Source of the DNA: Staphylococcus borealis
GTDB taxonomy: Bacteria; Bacillota; Bacilli; Staphylococcales; Staphylococcaceae
Reading direction: 5' to 3'
Length of the DNA stretch: 64,000 nucleotides
Assembly: GCF_001224225.1 (NCBI RefSeq)
Contig: NZ_CUEE01000003.1
Coordinates: 186,001-250,000 of the forward strand
The notes below the pieces were generated by a model. It was not told the DNA's origin. It made no database searches and was given only the letters and a program-made list of their open reading frames with translations. Position 1 is the stretch's first letter. Each line of letters starts with the position of its first letter. Shown one piece after another: positions 10,986-20,161 of the stretch. A program made the position numbers and the translations under genes.

Positions 10986-11111
10986 TTACTTTTTGTCTTT
11001 ATCTTTTTTATCATCATCACTATAAAGTTTTTCATCTTTTCTCCATTTCGCGAAAAGATTTTGCGCTTTAGCTTGTTCATTTGCTTGTTTTTCTTTAGAT
11101 TGTTCAGACAT
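10986..11111 (-). CDS. Short highly charged hypothetical protein (41 aa)
   Basis: A 41-codon frame starting MSEQSKEKQANEQAKAQN and ending in a lysine/aspartate-rich tail (DDDKKDKDKK). No function is recognised. It is predicted to be soluble, with a helical, strongly charged first half, a single FAKWRKDEKLY core and no signal peptide. The ATG at 11111 has only a modest ribosome site (GGTG eight bases before; GAAGG further up). A strong terminator follows 30 bases after the stop. The opposite-strand frame over the same bases is an improbable run of Leu/Ile/Phe and looks like its shadow. Confidence 0.7.
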   Translation of the reverse strand: MSEQSKEKQANEQAKAQNLFAKWRKDEKLYSDDDKKDKDKK

Positions 11112-11191
11112 TCATCACACCAACCTTCGAAATTTAGTTTATAACATAACCATAACGCAGAAAATAAGCGAGTTCAATTATGAAAACTTAA

Positions 11192-11668
11192 TTAATATGC
11201 ATCAAAAGGTCTTAATTCAATATATTGACCGAGCGCATTTAAATCTTGTTCCATTTCTATTTCAGTTCGATATACTTTAATATGATCACTACCAAATTTA
11301 TAAATAATGAATTCATCATCACGTTGACCTGCTAAATAATTGTCATTATATCCCATTCTACCTAGACCAGAAACCGCCATAAACTCTTTTTTATCCAAAT
11401 ATTTAAATACATTTCTAGTTTGACTTGCTGGTATATTTTGTAAAATATCATTATCTTGGATTTCATAATGCTTACCATTAGCCGGAATATTTTGTGGACG
11501 ATTCAAATTATTTGGTGCGTTACTGACTTGCTCATTATTAATAGGATGATTAATTGGATTCCAATCTTGATCTCTTAAAAATGGTGCGTATTTTAATGCA
11601 AAATATATAATACAAATAATAGCTATGACTGCAATGATATTTTTAATAATACTAAGTAAAAATCGCAT
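11192..11668 (-). CDS. Membrane-anchored protein of unknown function (DUF4930-like)
   Basis: 158 residues: one N-terminal membrane helix (about 7-27, IIKNIIAVIAIICIIYFALKY), an Asn/Pro-rich linker (about 35-66, with NNEQVSNAPNNLNRPQN), then a compact domain containing NVFKYLDKKEFMAVSGLGRMG and FIIYKFGSDHIKVYRTE. The topology suggests a protein tethered to the membrane with its domain outside. I believe it belongs to a staphylococcal family catalogued as DUF4930, from memory and not certain. The ATG follows GGAGGG. It is 80 bases upstream of the 41-residue ORF and probably cotranscribed with it. Confidence 0.8.
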   Translation of the reverse strand: MRFLLSIIKNIIAVIAIICIIYFALKYAPFLRDQDWNPINHPINNEQVSNAPNNLNRPQNIPANGKHYEIQDNDILQNIPASQTRNVFKYLDKKEFMAVSGLGRMGYNDNYLAGQRDDEFIIYKFGSDHIKVYRTEIEMEQDLNALGQYIELRPFDAY

Positions 11669-11793
11669 TAAATACCCTCCAATAGTATTCCATATTATTA
11701 TAAATGACCGTTGTCACAACATCATCAGTCTTAAGCATGAAAATGGTATGCACTAAAGTATGATACCAAATTAATCAAGAATGTTTTATAATA

Positions 11794-11799
11794 TAACTA
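11794..11799 (+). promoter_or_regulatory. Possible -10 element for the 59-residue membrane protein
   Basis: TATAAT lies about 40 bases before the start codon at 11837. No convincing -35 hexamer is seen at 17 bases, so this is only a candidate. Confidence 0.3.
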
Positions 11800-11836
11800 T
11801 ATTATTGTTTATGGATATTCATGAGGAGTGTTGATA

Positions 11837-12016
11837 ATGAGTATTGTGAGTATCATTTTAATTGCATTACTTGTGATATTGCTATTTAGGGTTGGTTTTG
11901 CAATTCTTAGATTTGTAATATCTGCAGCCTTAATACTATTAGGATTATATTTAGGATATCAAGGTATACTTTGGATTATGGAAAATTTCCAAGTATTATC
12001 CGCCTATATTCAATAA
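11837..12016 (+). CDS. Small hydrophobic membrane protein (59 aa), unknown function
   Basis: One of only three plus-strand genes in the window. Starting at ATG 11837, eight bases after GAGGAG, it gives MSIVSIILIALLVILLF and so on: two closely spaced membrane helices (about 3-19 and 24-43) with a short tail ENFQVLSAYIQ. An in-frame GTG at 11828 overlaps the ribosome site and is rejected. No family is recognised. It shares a bidirectional terminator with the gene converging from the right. Confidence 0.7.
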   Translation: MSIVSIILIALLVILLFRVGFAILRFVISAALILLGLYLGYQGILWIMENFQVLSAYIQ

Positions 12017-12021
12017 ATTGG

Positions 12022-12075
12022 AAACTAGCCATGCATTATCACTTATCATAATTGATATTGCAATGGCTAGTTTTT
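12022..12075. terminator. Bidirectional terminator between two small membrane genes
   Basis: Arms AAACTAGCCAT (12022-12032) and ATGGCTAGTTT (12063-12073) are perfectly complementary, with T-rich sequence on either side. It serves the plus-strand gene ending at 12016 and the minus-strand gene ending at 12074. Confidence 0.85.
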
Positions 12076-12355
12076 ATTTACGAAATGTATGTCTTAGATA
12101 GTTAAATAATTTATAAATGCTAGATAGTAATATCCCCCATATAGCCCCTGTAATTAACGAAGCTAAAATTAATGTAGCAATATTTATATCTTGGCCACTA
12201 ATCAACACGCCTAGCACGGTAAATATCGCAATGCCTATCATAGAAAGAACAACTGTAACAAGCATTTCTTTAAGTCCAATGGTGTATTCTTTAATTGTAA
12301 GTCTTAATACATATATAACTGGTATCAAAATCCCAATGATTAAAAATAATGTCAT
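12074..12355 (-). CDS. Small integral membrane protein (93 aa), unknown function
   Basis: Three predicted membrane helices (about 3-19, 32-53 and 58-80) with a basic C terminus LFNYLRHTFRK that should face the cytoplasm. The ATG is preceded by AGAGGTG. The antisense frame of similar length is a shadow. No family recognised. It lies 78 bases downstream of radC and may be transcribed with it. Confidence 0.7.
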   Translation of the reverse strand: MTLFLIIGILIPVIYVLRLTIKEYTIGLKEMLVTVVLSMIGIAIFTVLGVLISGQDINIATLILASLITGAIWGILLSSIYKLFNYLRHTFRK

Positions 12356-12433
12356 AAAGCACCTCTATAAAATTTTTCAAACACAATTATACAAGATGAT
12401 TAATCATTAAAACAAATCATTCTTTAAATTGAC

Positions 12434-13111
12434 TTATTCAAAATAACCTTCTTCCACTAAACTTGCATATTTCTGATCTCCAATAATAATATGATCAAGG
12501 ACTTGAATCCCTAATAATTCACCGCAATCTTTTAATCTTATAGTAGTTGCTATATCTTCTTTAGAAGGTGTGACATCGCCAGAAGGATGGTTATGTAATA
12601 CGATAATGGCATTACTAGATGCTCTAATAGCTGCTTTAAAGACTTCTCGTGGATGAATAACGGATGCATTCAATGTTCCTTTATAAATTGTTTCTTCTTT
12701 AATCACAATATTTTTAGAATTTAATAAGAGTACAACAAAATGTTCTTGAGTCAAATCTTTCATCTTTGACATCATAATATCTGCAACGTCACTTGGAGAT
12801 GTTATTTTAATCTTTTCACTGAGGTCTCTAGCATACATTCTCTCACCAAGTTCAAAAGCAGCTTTAAGAATGACTGCTTTATATAATCCTATTCCTTTAA
12901 TTTTTGTAAAGTCATTTATTGATAAATGTTTGAGCGCTTTTAAACCATCAAAACGTATGATTAATTCATTGGCAATATCTATACTTGAAAATCCTTGCCT
13001 TCCTGTATTAATAAGAATTGCCAACAACTCACTATTAGATAAGCTTTTCTCTCCATTATGTATGAGTCGCTCTCTAGGTAATTCAGACTTTGCCATACTT
13101 TTAATTCTCAA
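12434..13111 (-). CDS. radC: RadC-family JAB/MPN domain protein
   Basis: Member of the RadC (YsxA, formerly DUF2466) family; the name reflects an old, unsupported DNA-repair assignment and the role is unknown. The 225 residues carry an N-terminal helix-hairpin-helix region ([25 protein letters not shown], about 65-92) and a C-terminal JAMM metal site with [14 protein letters not shown] (about 173-186). The likely start is TTG at 13111, because S. aureus RadC keeps the same MxIKxM beginning; the internal ATG at 13096 is the alternative. It follows the prepilin peptidase by 15 bases. Confidence 0.9.
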   Translation of the reverse strand: MRIKSMAKSELPRERLIHNGEKSLSNSELLAILINTGRQGFSSIDIANELIIRFDGLKALKHLSINDFTKIKGIGLYKAVILKAAFELGERMYARDLSEKIKITSPSDVADIMMSKMKDLTQEHFVVLLLNSKNIVIKEETIYKGTLNASVIHPREVFKAAIRASSNAIIVLHNHPSGDVTPSKEDIATTIRLKDCGELLGIQVLDHIIIGDQKYASLVEEGYFE

Positions 13112-13126
13112 TAATTATCAACCTTT

Positions 13127-13822
13127 CTATAAATACATTAGTGTGGAATGGTATAAACAGCTTGCAAATATAAATCCAATAAACATAAATGGTACAAATG
13201 GAATATACGTTTGCTGTTTCGTGATGAGTAAAACTGAAGATACGATAATAGCAATAAAAAGCGTAAAGAGTAAAAATATTACGTAAAAATGATAAGGGAA
13301 AAAGCAGGATAAAATGGTTAAAAGTAGTATATCACCATAGCCTATGTGTTTAGGGGATAAAAAATAAAATACATGTAATATGAAGAAAAAAATAATAAAT
13401 GTGGAAAAATAAAATATTGAGTGTGCCGTACACACTATCGCGAAGAGAATTAACATAAATACATTAATGGATAATGTTTCTATATCATAAAGTGCCATGG
13501 TCAGTAAAAATAAATACGTGGAAATGAAAAGCGGTAAATGCACTTGGACGTCGAAATAAATAATTATCGGAATCAGTATAAACGATAAGCATTCTCCTAT
13601 AATATAATGACGTTTTAACTTATTGTGACAACAAGCGGTGTTCCCTCTTAAAATAAAAAAGCTAAGTATAGGTATTAGAACAAACCATTGTAATTTCGAG
13701 TCACAATAATCGCATTTAGAACGCATTATTAGATAATTGAATTTTAATTGCGTCATATTTGTCAGTTGATATAAAAAACTAAATAGAACACTGCAAACAA
13801 AAGACGTTATTAGCACTAGCAT
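13127..13822 (-). CDS. comC: Prepilin peptidase ComC-like (A24 family)
   Basis: Membrane aspartic protease that would cleave and methylate type IV-like competence pseudopilins. About 231 residues with roughly seven membrane helices. The aspartates expected for the family are seen in ALYDIETLS (about residue 120) and HIGYGD (about 160). The cytoplasmic cysteine cluster is CDYCDS followed later by adjacent cysteines, ACCHNK, rather than two spaced CxxC pairs. The start is uncertain: ATG 13822 directly abuts AGGTG, whereas GTG at 13816 has better spacing. It is the first gene of a unit with radC. Confidence 0.85.
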   Translation of the reverse strand: MLVLITSFVCSVLFSFLYQLTNMTQLKFNYLIMRSKCDYCDSKLQWFVLIPILSFFILRGNTACCHNKLKRHYIIGECLSFILIPIIIYFDVQVHLPLFISTYLFLLTMALYDIETLSINVFMLILFAIVCTAHSIFYFSTFIIFFFILHVFYFLSPKHIGYGDILLLTILSCFFPYHFYVIFLLFTLFIAIIVSSVLLITKQQTYIPFVPFMFIGFIFASCLYHSTLMYL

Positions 13823-13952
13823 CACCTATAATAAGTATAACGCTTCCCCTATAAAAGTAAATAAGTTGTGTGATTTATATTATAAATAATATATAGTATT
13901 TAAAAAACAGGGAAAAATTGAAGCGGTTTTTCAAATTATCGTTATAACTAAA

Positions 13953-14000
13953 ATTCCCAAGTCAACTAGGTATTTTTAGTCACCTAGACAACTTGGGAAT
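13953..14000 (-). terminator. Terminator downstream of folC
   Basis: Arms ATTCCCAAGT (13953-13962) and ACTTGGGAAT (13991-14000) with an inner TAGGT/ACCTA pairing. The minus strand continues TTTTAG. It ends the valS-folC transcript. The rest of the 13823-14014 gap is very AT-rich with nothing else recognised. Confidence 0.8.
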
Positions 14001-14014
14001 AAACTACTATAAAT

Positions 14015-15277
14015 TTAAAACTCAGTATTACTTTTTACTTCACTTATAAAATACAAACTACCGGTAATTAATAGCCCGTCACCATCGTAATTCTTTATGA
14101 ACGACACATAGTCATCGATGAATTCAATATTTTCTAGATTTACTTGTTCGGACAATTCCTCTTTAGTTAGTGCTTTAGGGAAATCAAATTCAGTGAAATA
14201 TAAGTGATTTGATATTTCTTCAAGTTTATTAAGCATACCGTGAACCGGTTTACCTTTTATGGCTGAGAAAAGAATATCCATTTTTTCATTGTCATAATAA
14301 TTTTTGATAGTATCAATTAGCGCTTCAATACTTTCATTATTATGCGCACCATCGATAATCATTAGTGGATTCTCTTTGACTTGTTCAATGCGACCGGTCC
14401 ATGTAACACTCTCAATTGCATCAATCATCTTATTAAAATCCAAAGTGATAACATCTTGCTCGTAAAGTTCTATCAGTGCAGTAATGGCAAGAGATGCGTT
14501 TTCTTTTTGATGTTCTCCAAGCATATTTAGAATAATTGTTTCGAGCTCATAATCTTTATATCGGTAAGTAAATTCATCATCCTGTGAAACCACAACGATT
14601 TCACGATCAAGTTCAATAGGTTTTGCTTCAGTACTCTCTGCAAGATCACGGATATATTTAAGTGCTTCCTCATTCTTAACAGCATAAATGACAGGTGTAT
14701 TCGGCTTGATAATTGCACCTTTATCTTTTGCAATGTCTAAATATGTGTTACCTAATATATCTGTATGATCTAATCCTATACTTGTAAGTACTGAGAGAAT
14801 TGGATTAAACACATTAGTGGAATCATTTTTTATACCTAATCCCGCTTCAACAACAACGAAATCAACTGGATGGATTTGACCAAAGTAAACGAACATCATC
14901 GTTGTGATGATTTCAAATTCAGTAGCGCCACCTAATTCTGTTTCTTGTTCTAAAGCTTCACTAATTGGTTTAACTATTTCAACTAATTCAACAATTTCAT
15001 CATTTGTAATTGGAAGTCCATTTAAACTGATTCTTTCGTTGAACGTTTCAATAAATGGAGAAGTGAACGTTCCTACTTCATAACCATTTTCAACTAAAGC
15101 GGCTCTTATATAAGCGACAGTTGAGCCTTTACCATTTGTACCACCAACATGTATGCCTCTGATATTTAATTGAGGATTATTCAAACGATCTAGCATCCAT
15201 TCCATACGTTTTACACCGGGTTTGATACCAAATTTAGTTCTCTCATGTATCCAATACAAACTCTCTAGGTAATTCAT
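14015..15277 (-). CDS. folC: Bifunctional folylpolyglutamate/dihydrofolate synthase
   Basis: Adds glutamate to dihydropteroate and folates, keeping the cofactors in the cell. Its 420 residues show the Mur-ligase-type ATP loop GGTNGKGSTVAYI near residue 45, the folylpolyglutamate signature region FVVVEAGLGIKNDSTN (about 138-153), and the C-terminal ligase block MIIDGAHNNESI near residue 300. The ATG follows GGAG. It lies 11 bases downstream of valS and is under the same T-box. Confidence 0.97.
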   Translation of the reverse strand: MNYLESLYWIHERTKFGIKPGVKRMEWMLDRLNNPQLNIRGIHVGGTNGKGSTVAYIRAALVENGYEVGTFTSPFIETFNERISLNGLPITNDEIVELVEIVKPISEALEQETELGGATEFEIITTMMFVYFGQIHPVDFVVVEAGLGIKNDSTNVFNPILSVLTSIGLDHTDILGNTYLDIAKDKGAIIKPNTPVIYAVKNEEALKYIRDLAESTEAKPIELDREIVVVSQDDEFTYRYKDYELETIILNMLGEHQKENASLAITALIELYEQDVITLDFNKMIDAIESVTWTGRIEQVKENPLMIIDGAHNNESIEALIDTIKNYYDNEKMDILFSAIKGKPVHGMLNKLEEISNHLYFTEFDFPKALTKEELSEQVNLENIEFIDDYVSFIKNYDGDGLLITGSLYFISEVKSNTEF

Positions 15278-15288
15278 TGGCGATTCTC

Positions 15289-17919
15289 CTATGCTTTTAA
15301 TTGTTCAATTCTGTTTTTCACACCATCATATTTTTCTTGATAACGTTGCTGTTTTTCTTTTTCTTCGTTGATGATTTTTTCAGGCGCTTTATTAACAAAA
15401 TTTTCATTAGATAATTTTTTATCAACACGATCTAGTTCTTTTTGTAATTTATCTAATTCTTTTTCTAAGCGTGCAATTTCTTTATCCATATCGATTAAAC
15501 CTTCTAAAGGCAATACAACTTTACCAGCAACTACTACTGCAGTCATCGCTTTTTCTGGTATATCAATATGTGTATCTATCGTTAATTCACTTGGATTACA
15601 GAATTTATGAATATAATCTGCATTTTCAATAAGTGTTGCTTTAATATTTTCATCTTTAGCTTGAATGAAAATAGGAATAGCTTTTGAAAGTGGTGTATTC
15701 ACTTCAACACGTGATTGTCTTACAGATTTGATGATTTCAACTAATTGTTGCATCGTTTGTTTACTATCTTCAAAGATATATTCTTCTTTAACAGTTGGCC
15801 AAGATGCTTTTACAATTGTTTCTCCTTCATGCGGAAGACTTTGCCATATCTTCTCAGTGACAAATGGCATGAATGGATGTAACATTCTCATCGTTTGATC
15901 AAGTGTGTAACTTAAAACAGAACGTGTTGTTTGTTTTTGTACCTCATCATCACCATTCATTGGGATTTTACTCATTTCAATATACCAATCACAGAATTCA
16001 TCCCAAATGAAGTTATATAATGCTCGACCAACTTCACCAAATTCATATTTCTCGCTTAAGTTTGTAACTGTTTCTATTGTTTCGTTTAAGCGAGTTAGTA
16101 TCCATTTATCTGCAAGTGATAAATTACCACTTAAGTCGATATCTTCGAATTTAAATTCTTCTCCAATATTCATTAAACTGAAACGTGCACCGTTCCAAAT
16201 TTTATTAATGAAATTCCAAACGGATTCTACTTTTTCAGTAGAGTAACGTAAATCATGACCAGGTGATGATCCTGTTGCTAGGAAGTATCTGAGACTGTCT
16301 GCCCCATATTCTTCAATAACATCCATAGGGTCTACACCATTACCTAAAGACTTACTCATTTTTCGACCGTCTTCAGCTCGAACTAATCCATGAAGTAAAA
16401 CATCATTGAATGGTCTTCTATCTGTAAATTCCAGACCTTGGAATATCATTCTCGCAACCCAGAAAAAGATAATGTCATAACCCGTTACTAACGCATTCGT
16501 AGGATAGTAGCGTTTGTAATCGTCGGCTTCGATGTTTGGCCAACCTAAAGTTGAGAACGGCCATAACGCACTTGAGAACCAAGTATCTAATACATCTTCA
16601 TCTTGTTCCCAATTATCAATGTCTTTAGGTGCTTCTTCTCCAACATAAATATCTCCTGTTTCTTTATGATACCATGCAGGAATTTGGTGTCCCCACCATA
16701 ATTGTCTAGAAATCGTCCAGTCTCTAATTTCTTCCATCCAGCGATTGAAAGTATTCTCAAAACGTGGTGGATAAAAATCAATGCGATCATCCGTTTTTTG
16801 ATTATCAAGTGAACGTTGTGCTAGTGGTTTCATTTTTACAAACCATTGCGTAGATAAGTACGGCTCAACAATAGCACCAGAACGTTCAGAATGCCCAACA
16901 GAGTGAACGTGCTCTTCAATTTTAATAACTAAATCTTGCGCTTTTAAGTCTTCAACTAACTGTTTACGGCATTCGAAGCGATCTAAACCAGCATATTTAC
17001 CAGCTTTATCGTTCATTTTACCATTTTCATCCATGACTATAATATTTTCTAAATCATGTCGTTGCCCAATTTCAAAGTCATTTGGATCGTGTGCAGGTGT
17101 AACTTTCATTGCCCCACTACCAAAATCAATATCAACATATTCATCAGCTAATATTGGTAATTCACGACCAACAATAGGTAATATAACTGTCTTTCCAATT
17201 ACATCTTTATAGCGGTCATCATTTGGATTTACTACTATAGCAGTATCTCCTAACATTGTTTCAGGTCTTGTTGTTGCGATTTCAATATACCCTTCACCAT
17301 CAGCATAAGGATATTTAAAATGATAAAAATGACCTTGAACATCTTCATGAATGACTTCAATATCTGATAGCGCAGTTCGAGCTTCGGGATCCCAGTTAAT
17401 AATACGTTCTCCACGATAGATGATACCTTTATTGTATAAGTCAACAAAGACTTTTCTCACTGCTTTACTTAATCCGTCATCCAAAGTAAATCGTTCTCGA
17501 CTATAATCAAGTCCTAATCCTAATTTAGCCCATTGTTGGCGAATAAATGATGCGTACTCCTCTTTCCATGACCATGCATGTTCTAAGAACTTTTCACGCC
17601 CAATATCGTGACGCGAAATGCCTTGTTCTTTTAATTTAGCATCTACCTTAGCTTGAGTAGCAATACCAGCATGGTCCATACCAGGTAAATATAAAGTGTC
17701 ATAACCTTGCATACGTTTCATTCGCGTAATGATATCTTGTAACGTTGTATCCCATGCATGTCCAAGATGTAATTTACCTGTTACATTGGGTGGTGGAATT
17801 ACAATTGTATATGTTTCTTTTGATTTGTCTTCTGAGGGTTTGAAATAACCATTCTTTACCCATTCTTCATAACGCCCAGCCTCAACTTCGCGTGGATTAT
17901 ACTTAGGCTCCATGTTCAT
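15289..17919 (-). CDS. valS: Valyl-tRNA synthetase
   Basis: Class I aminoacyl-tRNA synthetase that charges tRNA-Val. Its 876 residues equal the S. aureus length. Signature HIGH-type motif [15 protein letters not shown] near residue 45, CP1 editing domain with [18 protein letters not shown] motif near residue 527 ([12 protein letters not shown]), an anticodon-binding domain, and a C-terminal coiled coil ([19 protein letters not shown] onward). The ATG follows AGGAGG. Expression is controlled by the T-box leader just upstream. Confidence 0.98.
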   Translation of the reverse strand: MNMEPKYNPREVEAGRYEEWVKNGYFKPSEDKSKETYTIVIPPPNVTGKLHLGHAWDTTLQDIITRMKRMQGYDTLYLPGMDHAGIATQAKVDAKLKEQGISRHDIGREKFLEHAWSWKEEYASFIRQQWAKLGLGLDYSRERFTLDDGLSKAVRKVFVDLYNKGIIYRGERIINWDPEARTALSDIEVIHEDVQGHFYHFKYPYADGEGYIEIATTRPETMLGDTAIVVNPNDDRYKDVIGKTVILPIVGRELPILADEYVDIDFGSGAMKVTPAHDPNDFEIGQRHDLENIIVMDENGKMNDKAGKYAGLDRFECRKQLVEDLKAQDLVIKIEEHVHSVGHSERSGAIVEPYLSTQWFVKMKPLAQRSLDNQKTDDRIDFYPPRFENTFNRWMEEIRDWTISRQLWWGHQIPAWYHKETGDIYVGEEAPKDIDNWEQDEDVLDTWFSSALWPFSTLGWPNIEADDYKRYYPTNALVTGYDIIFFWVARMIFQGLEFTDRRPFNDVLLHGLVRAEDGRKMSKSLGNGVDPMDVIEEYGADSLRYFLATGSSPGHDLRYSTEKVESVWNFINKIWNGARFSLMNIGEEFKFEDIDLSGNLSLADKWILTRLNETIETVTNLSEKYEFGEVGRALYNFIWDEFCDWYIEMSKIPMNGDDEVQKQTTRSVLSYTLDQTMRMLHPFMPFVTEKIWQSLPHEGETIVKASWPTVKEEYIFEDSKQTMQQLVEIIKSVRQSRVEVNTPLSKAIPIFIQAKDENIKATLIENADYIHKFCNPSELTIDTHIDIPEKAMTAVVVAGKVVLPLEGLIDMDKEIARLEKELDKLQKELDRVDKKLSNENFVNKAPEKIINEEKEKQQRYQEKYDGVKNRIEQLKA

Positions 17920-17940
17920 CGATTAAAAACCTCCTAATAA

Positions 17941-18190
17941 TTAAAAAAACATCCTCCTAAATAACATAGGACGGATGTTCCGTGGTACCACCTAAATTCA
18001 AGCATATATCCATATACTTGCACTTAATTTGATTAACGCTCAAACACGCTTTTATCTACTTATTAATTGTTCAATAAAAGTTCTAGTGGGCTACCTTCAG
18101 ATTGAATGTTATACATATTTACACCGACCATATGCTCTCTGTGCTATCATTCAAACTTACTCTTCCCAATAATATATTTCATTACTTAAT
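17941..18190 (-). ncRNA. T-box leader of valS
   Basis: This fills the 319-base gap between valS and tag together with its promoter. The conserved T-box sequence is seen on the minus strand as AGGTGGTACCACGG (17980-17993). The terminator has arms ACATCC/GGATGT followed by seven T (17943-17978). Stem I includes an AGTA element and, on its other side, TGAAGGTAGC, where GTA at 18092-18094 is the candidate valine specifier. Uncharged tRNA-Val is expected to stabilise the antiterminator and allow valS-folC transcription. Confidence 0.93.
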
Positions 18191-18191
18191 T

Positions 18192-18220
18192 ATAGTATAA
18201 TGGAAATCGTGATAAGTCAA
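18192..18220 (-). promoter_or_regulatory. Promoter of the valS T-box transcript
   Basis: Minus-strand TTGACT (18215-18220), a 17-base spacer and TACTAT (18192-18197). It lies inside the untranslated leader of the divergent tag gene, so the two transcription starts must overlap or interfere. Confidence 0.65.
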
Positions 18221-18238
18221 TCTCTTGGAGGTATATTT

Positions 18239-18793
18239 ATGAATGAATGTGCATTTAGCACAATAGACCCGACTTACTTAGATTATCATGACAATGTCTG
18301 GGGACAACCTATATATGATAGTAAAGCCTTATTTAAACTAATGGCTTTAGAATCTCAACATGCTGGGCTATCATGGCTCACTATATTAAAAAAGAAGCAC
18401 TCATATGAAGAAGCATTTTACAACTTCGAACCAAGCAAAATTGCACAAATGACACCAAGTGATATTGATGCATTAATGGAATTTCCAAATATTGTTCATA
18501 ATCGTAAAAAGTTAGAAGCCATTGTGTCACAAGCCAAGGGCTATTTCGAAATAGAAAAAGACTATGGTAGCTTTAGCCACTTTCTATGGTCTTATGTAAA
18601 TCACAAACCCATTGATTTAAACTACACAAATGCTTCGGAAAGATTAACCGTAGATGATCGTGCTAAGCAATTGTCTAAAGACTTTAAAAAATATGGCTTT
18701 AAGTTTCTTGGTCCAGTAACTGTATTTTCATTTTTAGAAGCGGCTGGGTTATATGACGCTCATTTAAAAGGATGCCCATCTAAACCTTCATAA
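18239..18793 (+). CDS. tag: DNA-3-methyladenine glycosylase I
   Basis: Base-excision repair glycosylase that removes 3-methyladenine. Its 184 residues begin MNECAFSTIDPTYLDYHDNVWG, with the typical ESQHAGLSWLTILKKK block (about 38-53) and zinc-site residues including the N-terminal cysteine, a histidine and the C-terminal CPSKPS. The start is ATG at 18239, seven bases after TTGGAGG; upstream in-frame codons lack a ribosome site. It is transcribed away from valS. A GC-rich hairpin follows at 18804-18843. Confidence 0.96.
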   Translation: MNECAFSTIDPTYLDYHDNVWGQPIYDSKALFKLMALESQHAGLSWLTILKKKHSYEEAFYNFEPSKIAQMTPSDIDALMEFPNIVHNRKKLEAIVSQAKGYFEIEKDYGSFSHFLWSYVNHKPIDLNYTNASERLTVDDRAKQLSKDFKKYGFKFLGPVTVFSFLEAAGLYDAHLKGCPSKPS

Positions 18794-18803
18794 AATTAAT
18801 ATG

Positions 18804-18843
18804 GGGGCGGAACAGAAATAAAGTACATTCGTTGTCCCGCCCC
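18804..18843 (+). terminator. GC-rich hairpin downstream of tag
   Basis: Arms GGGGCGG (18804-18810) and CCGCCCC (18837-18843), 10 bases after the tag stop. There is no immediate T-run, though a T5 follows further on. The remaining sequence to 19004 is non-coding, with a second short inverted repeat (GCTAG at about 18883 and CTAGC). Confidence 0.5.
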
Positions 18844-19004
18844 AGCTTGCTTAGCTTGTAGCTTTTTATGATGACATTCACTTAGCTAGGACCCGGCTAG
18901 CAAAGATAACTAGGTTTGTTAAACGTTTGATTTAAGCATCTTCTTAGTTCAATCGGCTACTGTAAATTTACCAAGTAATATTATCTAACTATTTTGCTCC
19001 AACC

Positions 19005-20081
19005 TCATCTTTTTTTCAGAAATTTCGATATACCACCACGTAAGAAAAAGCCAATGATAGGTGCTACTACAAATAAAATAAAAAAGATTCTAAATATATG
19101 GAAACTAGAAATCATTGCCACATCTGCCCCAGTTGCCATTGCGACTAAAACTATTTGACTCATACCTCCCGGCGCCCCACCTAAAAATAATTCATTAATA
19201 TTATTATTTGTAAACAGATGCACAACGTATACCATGATAAATGATCCAATGATTAAAAAGACATTTTGATAAATTATAGCTACGGCAATACGACCTTTTA
19301 AATCTGAGAGTAAATTGGCAATCTGTAGGCCGATTCTAATCATATAGATCACTTGTGCAGAAGCAAGGATATAGTTATCCAGTGTAAATATGTGTTGTGT
19401 CGTCAAATTCCAAATAACCAAAACTAATATAGGCGCTAATAATTGTTTAGTAGGAAAATTAATTTTCGCCATAAAACTATAAACAATGGCAATACAACAC
19501 ACGAGTAATATAACTTGCGATAAGTTAAGTACTTCTGTTAATGGTGGTGCTTTTAGAGGCGTTACGCCATTATCACCATGGCTACTAAAGAAATATGAAA
19601 TCATTGGTACTAATATCACTACAAAAATGACTCGAGACGTTTGCGTTAAACTCACCACGAGTATATTTGCATTTTTATTTTCCTCAGCCATGATTAACAT
19701 TTGACTTAATGCACCGGGTATAACACTTAATATCGCCGTTTCAGTGTTAACATTTGCTATTTTCTTAAAAAAGAATGCTATCAGTAGCGATAAAATGATG
19801 AGTAATAGTGTAACAATAATAATTGTCAGCCAATCATCATTGATATCATGAAGCACTTCAGTTGTGAATGTCGATCCGATTTGAACACCTAATAAAATAA
19901 GACCAATCTGACTGAACCAAAAAGGCCATTTAACCTCTAATTTAAATACTTTAATGACAATTATTGATGCAATAATAGGACCAAACATAAATGGTAAAAG
20001 AATGTGTGCAACATGCAGTATCAAGCTTATTACAATTGCTGTCACTAAAAGAATAAAGTTATTGATCCATATTTTTTTCAT
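19005..20081 (-). CDS. AbrB-family integral membrane protein (putative transporter)
   Basis: 358 residues with about ten membrane helices and short loops, containing the family-type GGAPGGMSQIVLVAMATGADVAM (about 298-320) and, in the first half, a related repeat LSVIPGALSQMLIMAEE. The two matching PGG/PGA-x-SQ segments point to an internal duplication. The Pfam family is called AbrB (PF05145), sometimes labelled ammonia monooxygenase, with no proven substrate; it is unrelated to the AbrB transcription factor. It lies downstream of hemL beyond a terminator and has a separate start. Confidence 0.85.
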   Translation of the reverse strand: MKKIWINNFILLVTAIVISLILHVAHILLPFMFGPIIASIIVIKVFKLEVKWPFWFSQIGLILLGVQIGSTFTTEVLHDINDDWLTIIIVTLLLIILSLLIAFFFKKIANVNTETAILSVIPGALSQMLIMAEENKNANILVVSLTQTSRVIFVVILVPMISYFFSSHGDNGVTPLKAPPLTEVLNLSQVILLVCCIAIVYSFMAKINFPTKQLLAPILVLVIWNLTTQHIFTLDNYILASAQVIYMIRIGLQIANLLSDLKGRIAVAIIYQNVFLIIGSFIMVYVVHLFTNNNINELFLGGAPGGMSQIVLVAMATGADVAMISSFHIFRIFFILFVVAPIIGFFLRGGISKFLKKR

Positions 20082-20105
20082 TATGCATCCACTTCTTTCA
20101 TTAAA

Positions 20106-20148
20106 AATGAGGTTAAGACATCATCGAGTTGAAAGTCCTAACCTCATT
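20106..20148 (-). terminator. Terminator of the hem operon
   Basis: Arms AATGAGGTTA (20106-20115) and TAACCTCATT (20139-20148), extended by AGAC/GTCC pairing, and followed on the minus strand by TTTTTAA. It sits just after hemL and immediately before the AbrB-family gene. Confidence 0.85.
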
Positions 20149-20161
20149 CTATTTCATAACA

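Noticed and set aside
10920..11144. Plus-strand 74-codon frame rich in Leu, Ile and Phe
   Set aside because: It lies opposite the charged 41-residue ORF and inside a terminator. Its composition is what the complement of Lys/Glu/Asp codons gives. No ribosome site.
12870..13286. Plus-strand 138-codon frame across radC and comC
   Set aside because: Crosses the junction of two real minus-strand genes and has no family or ribosome site.
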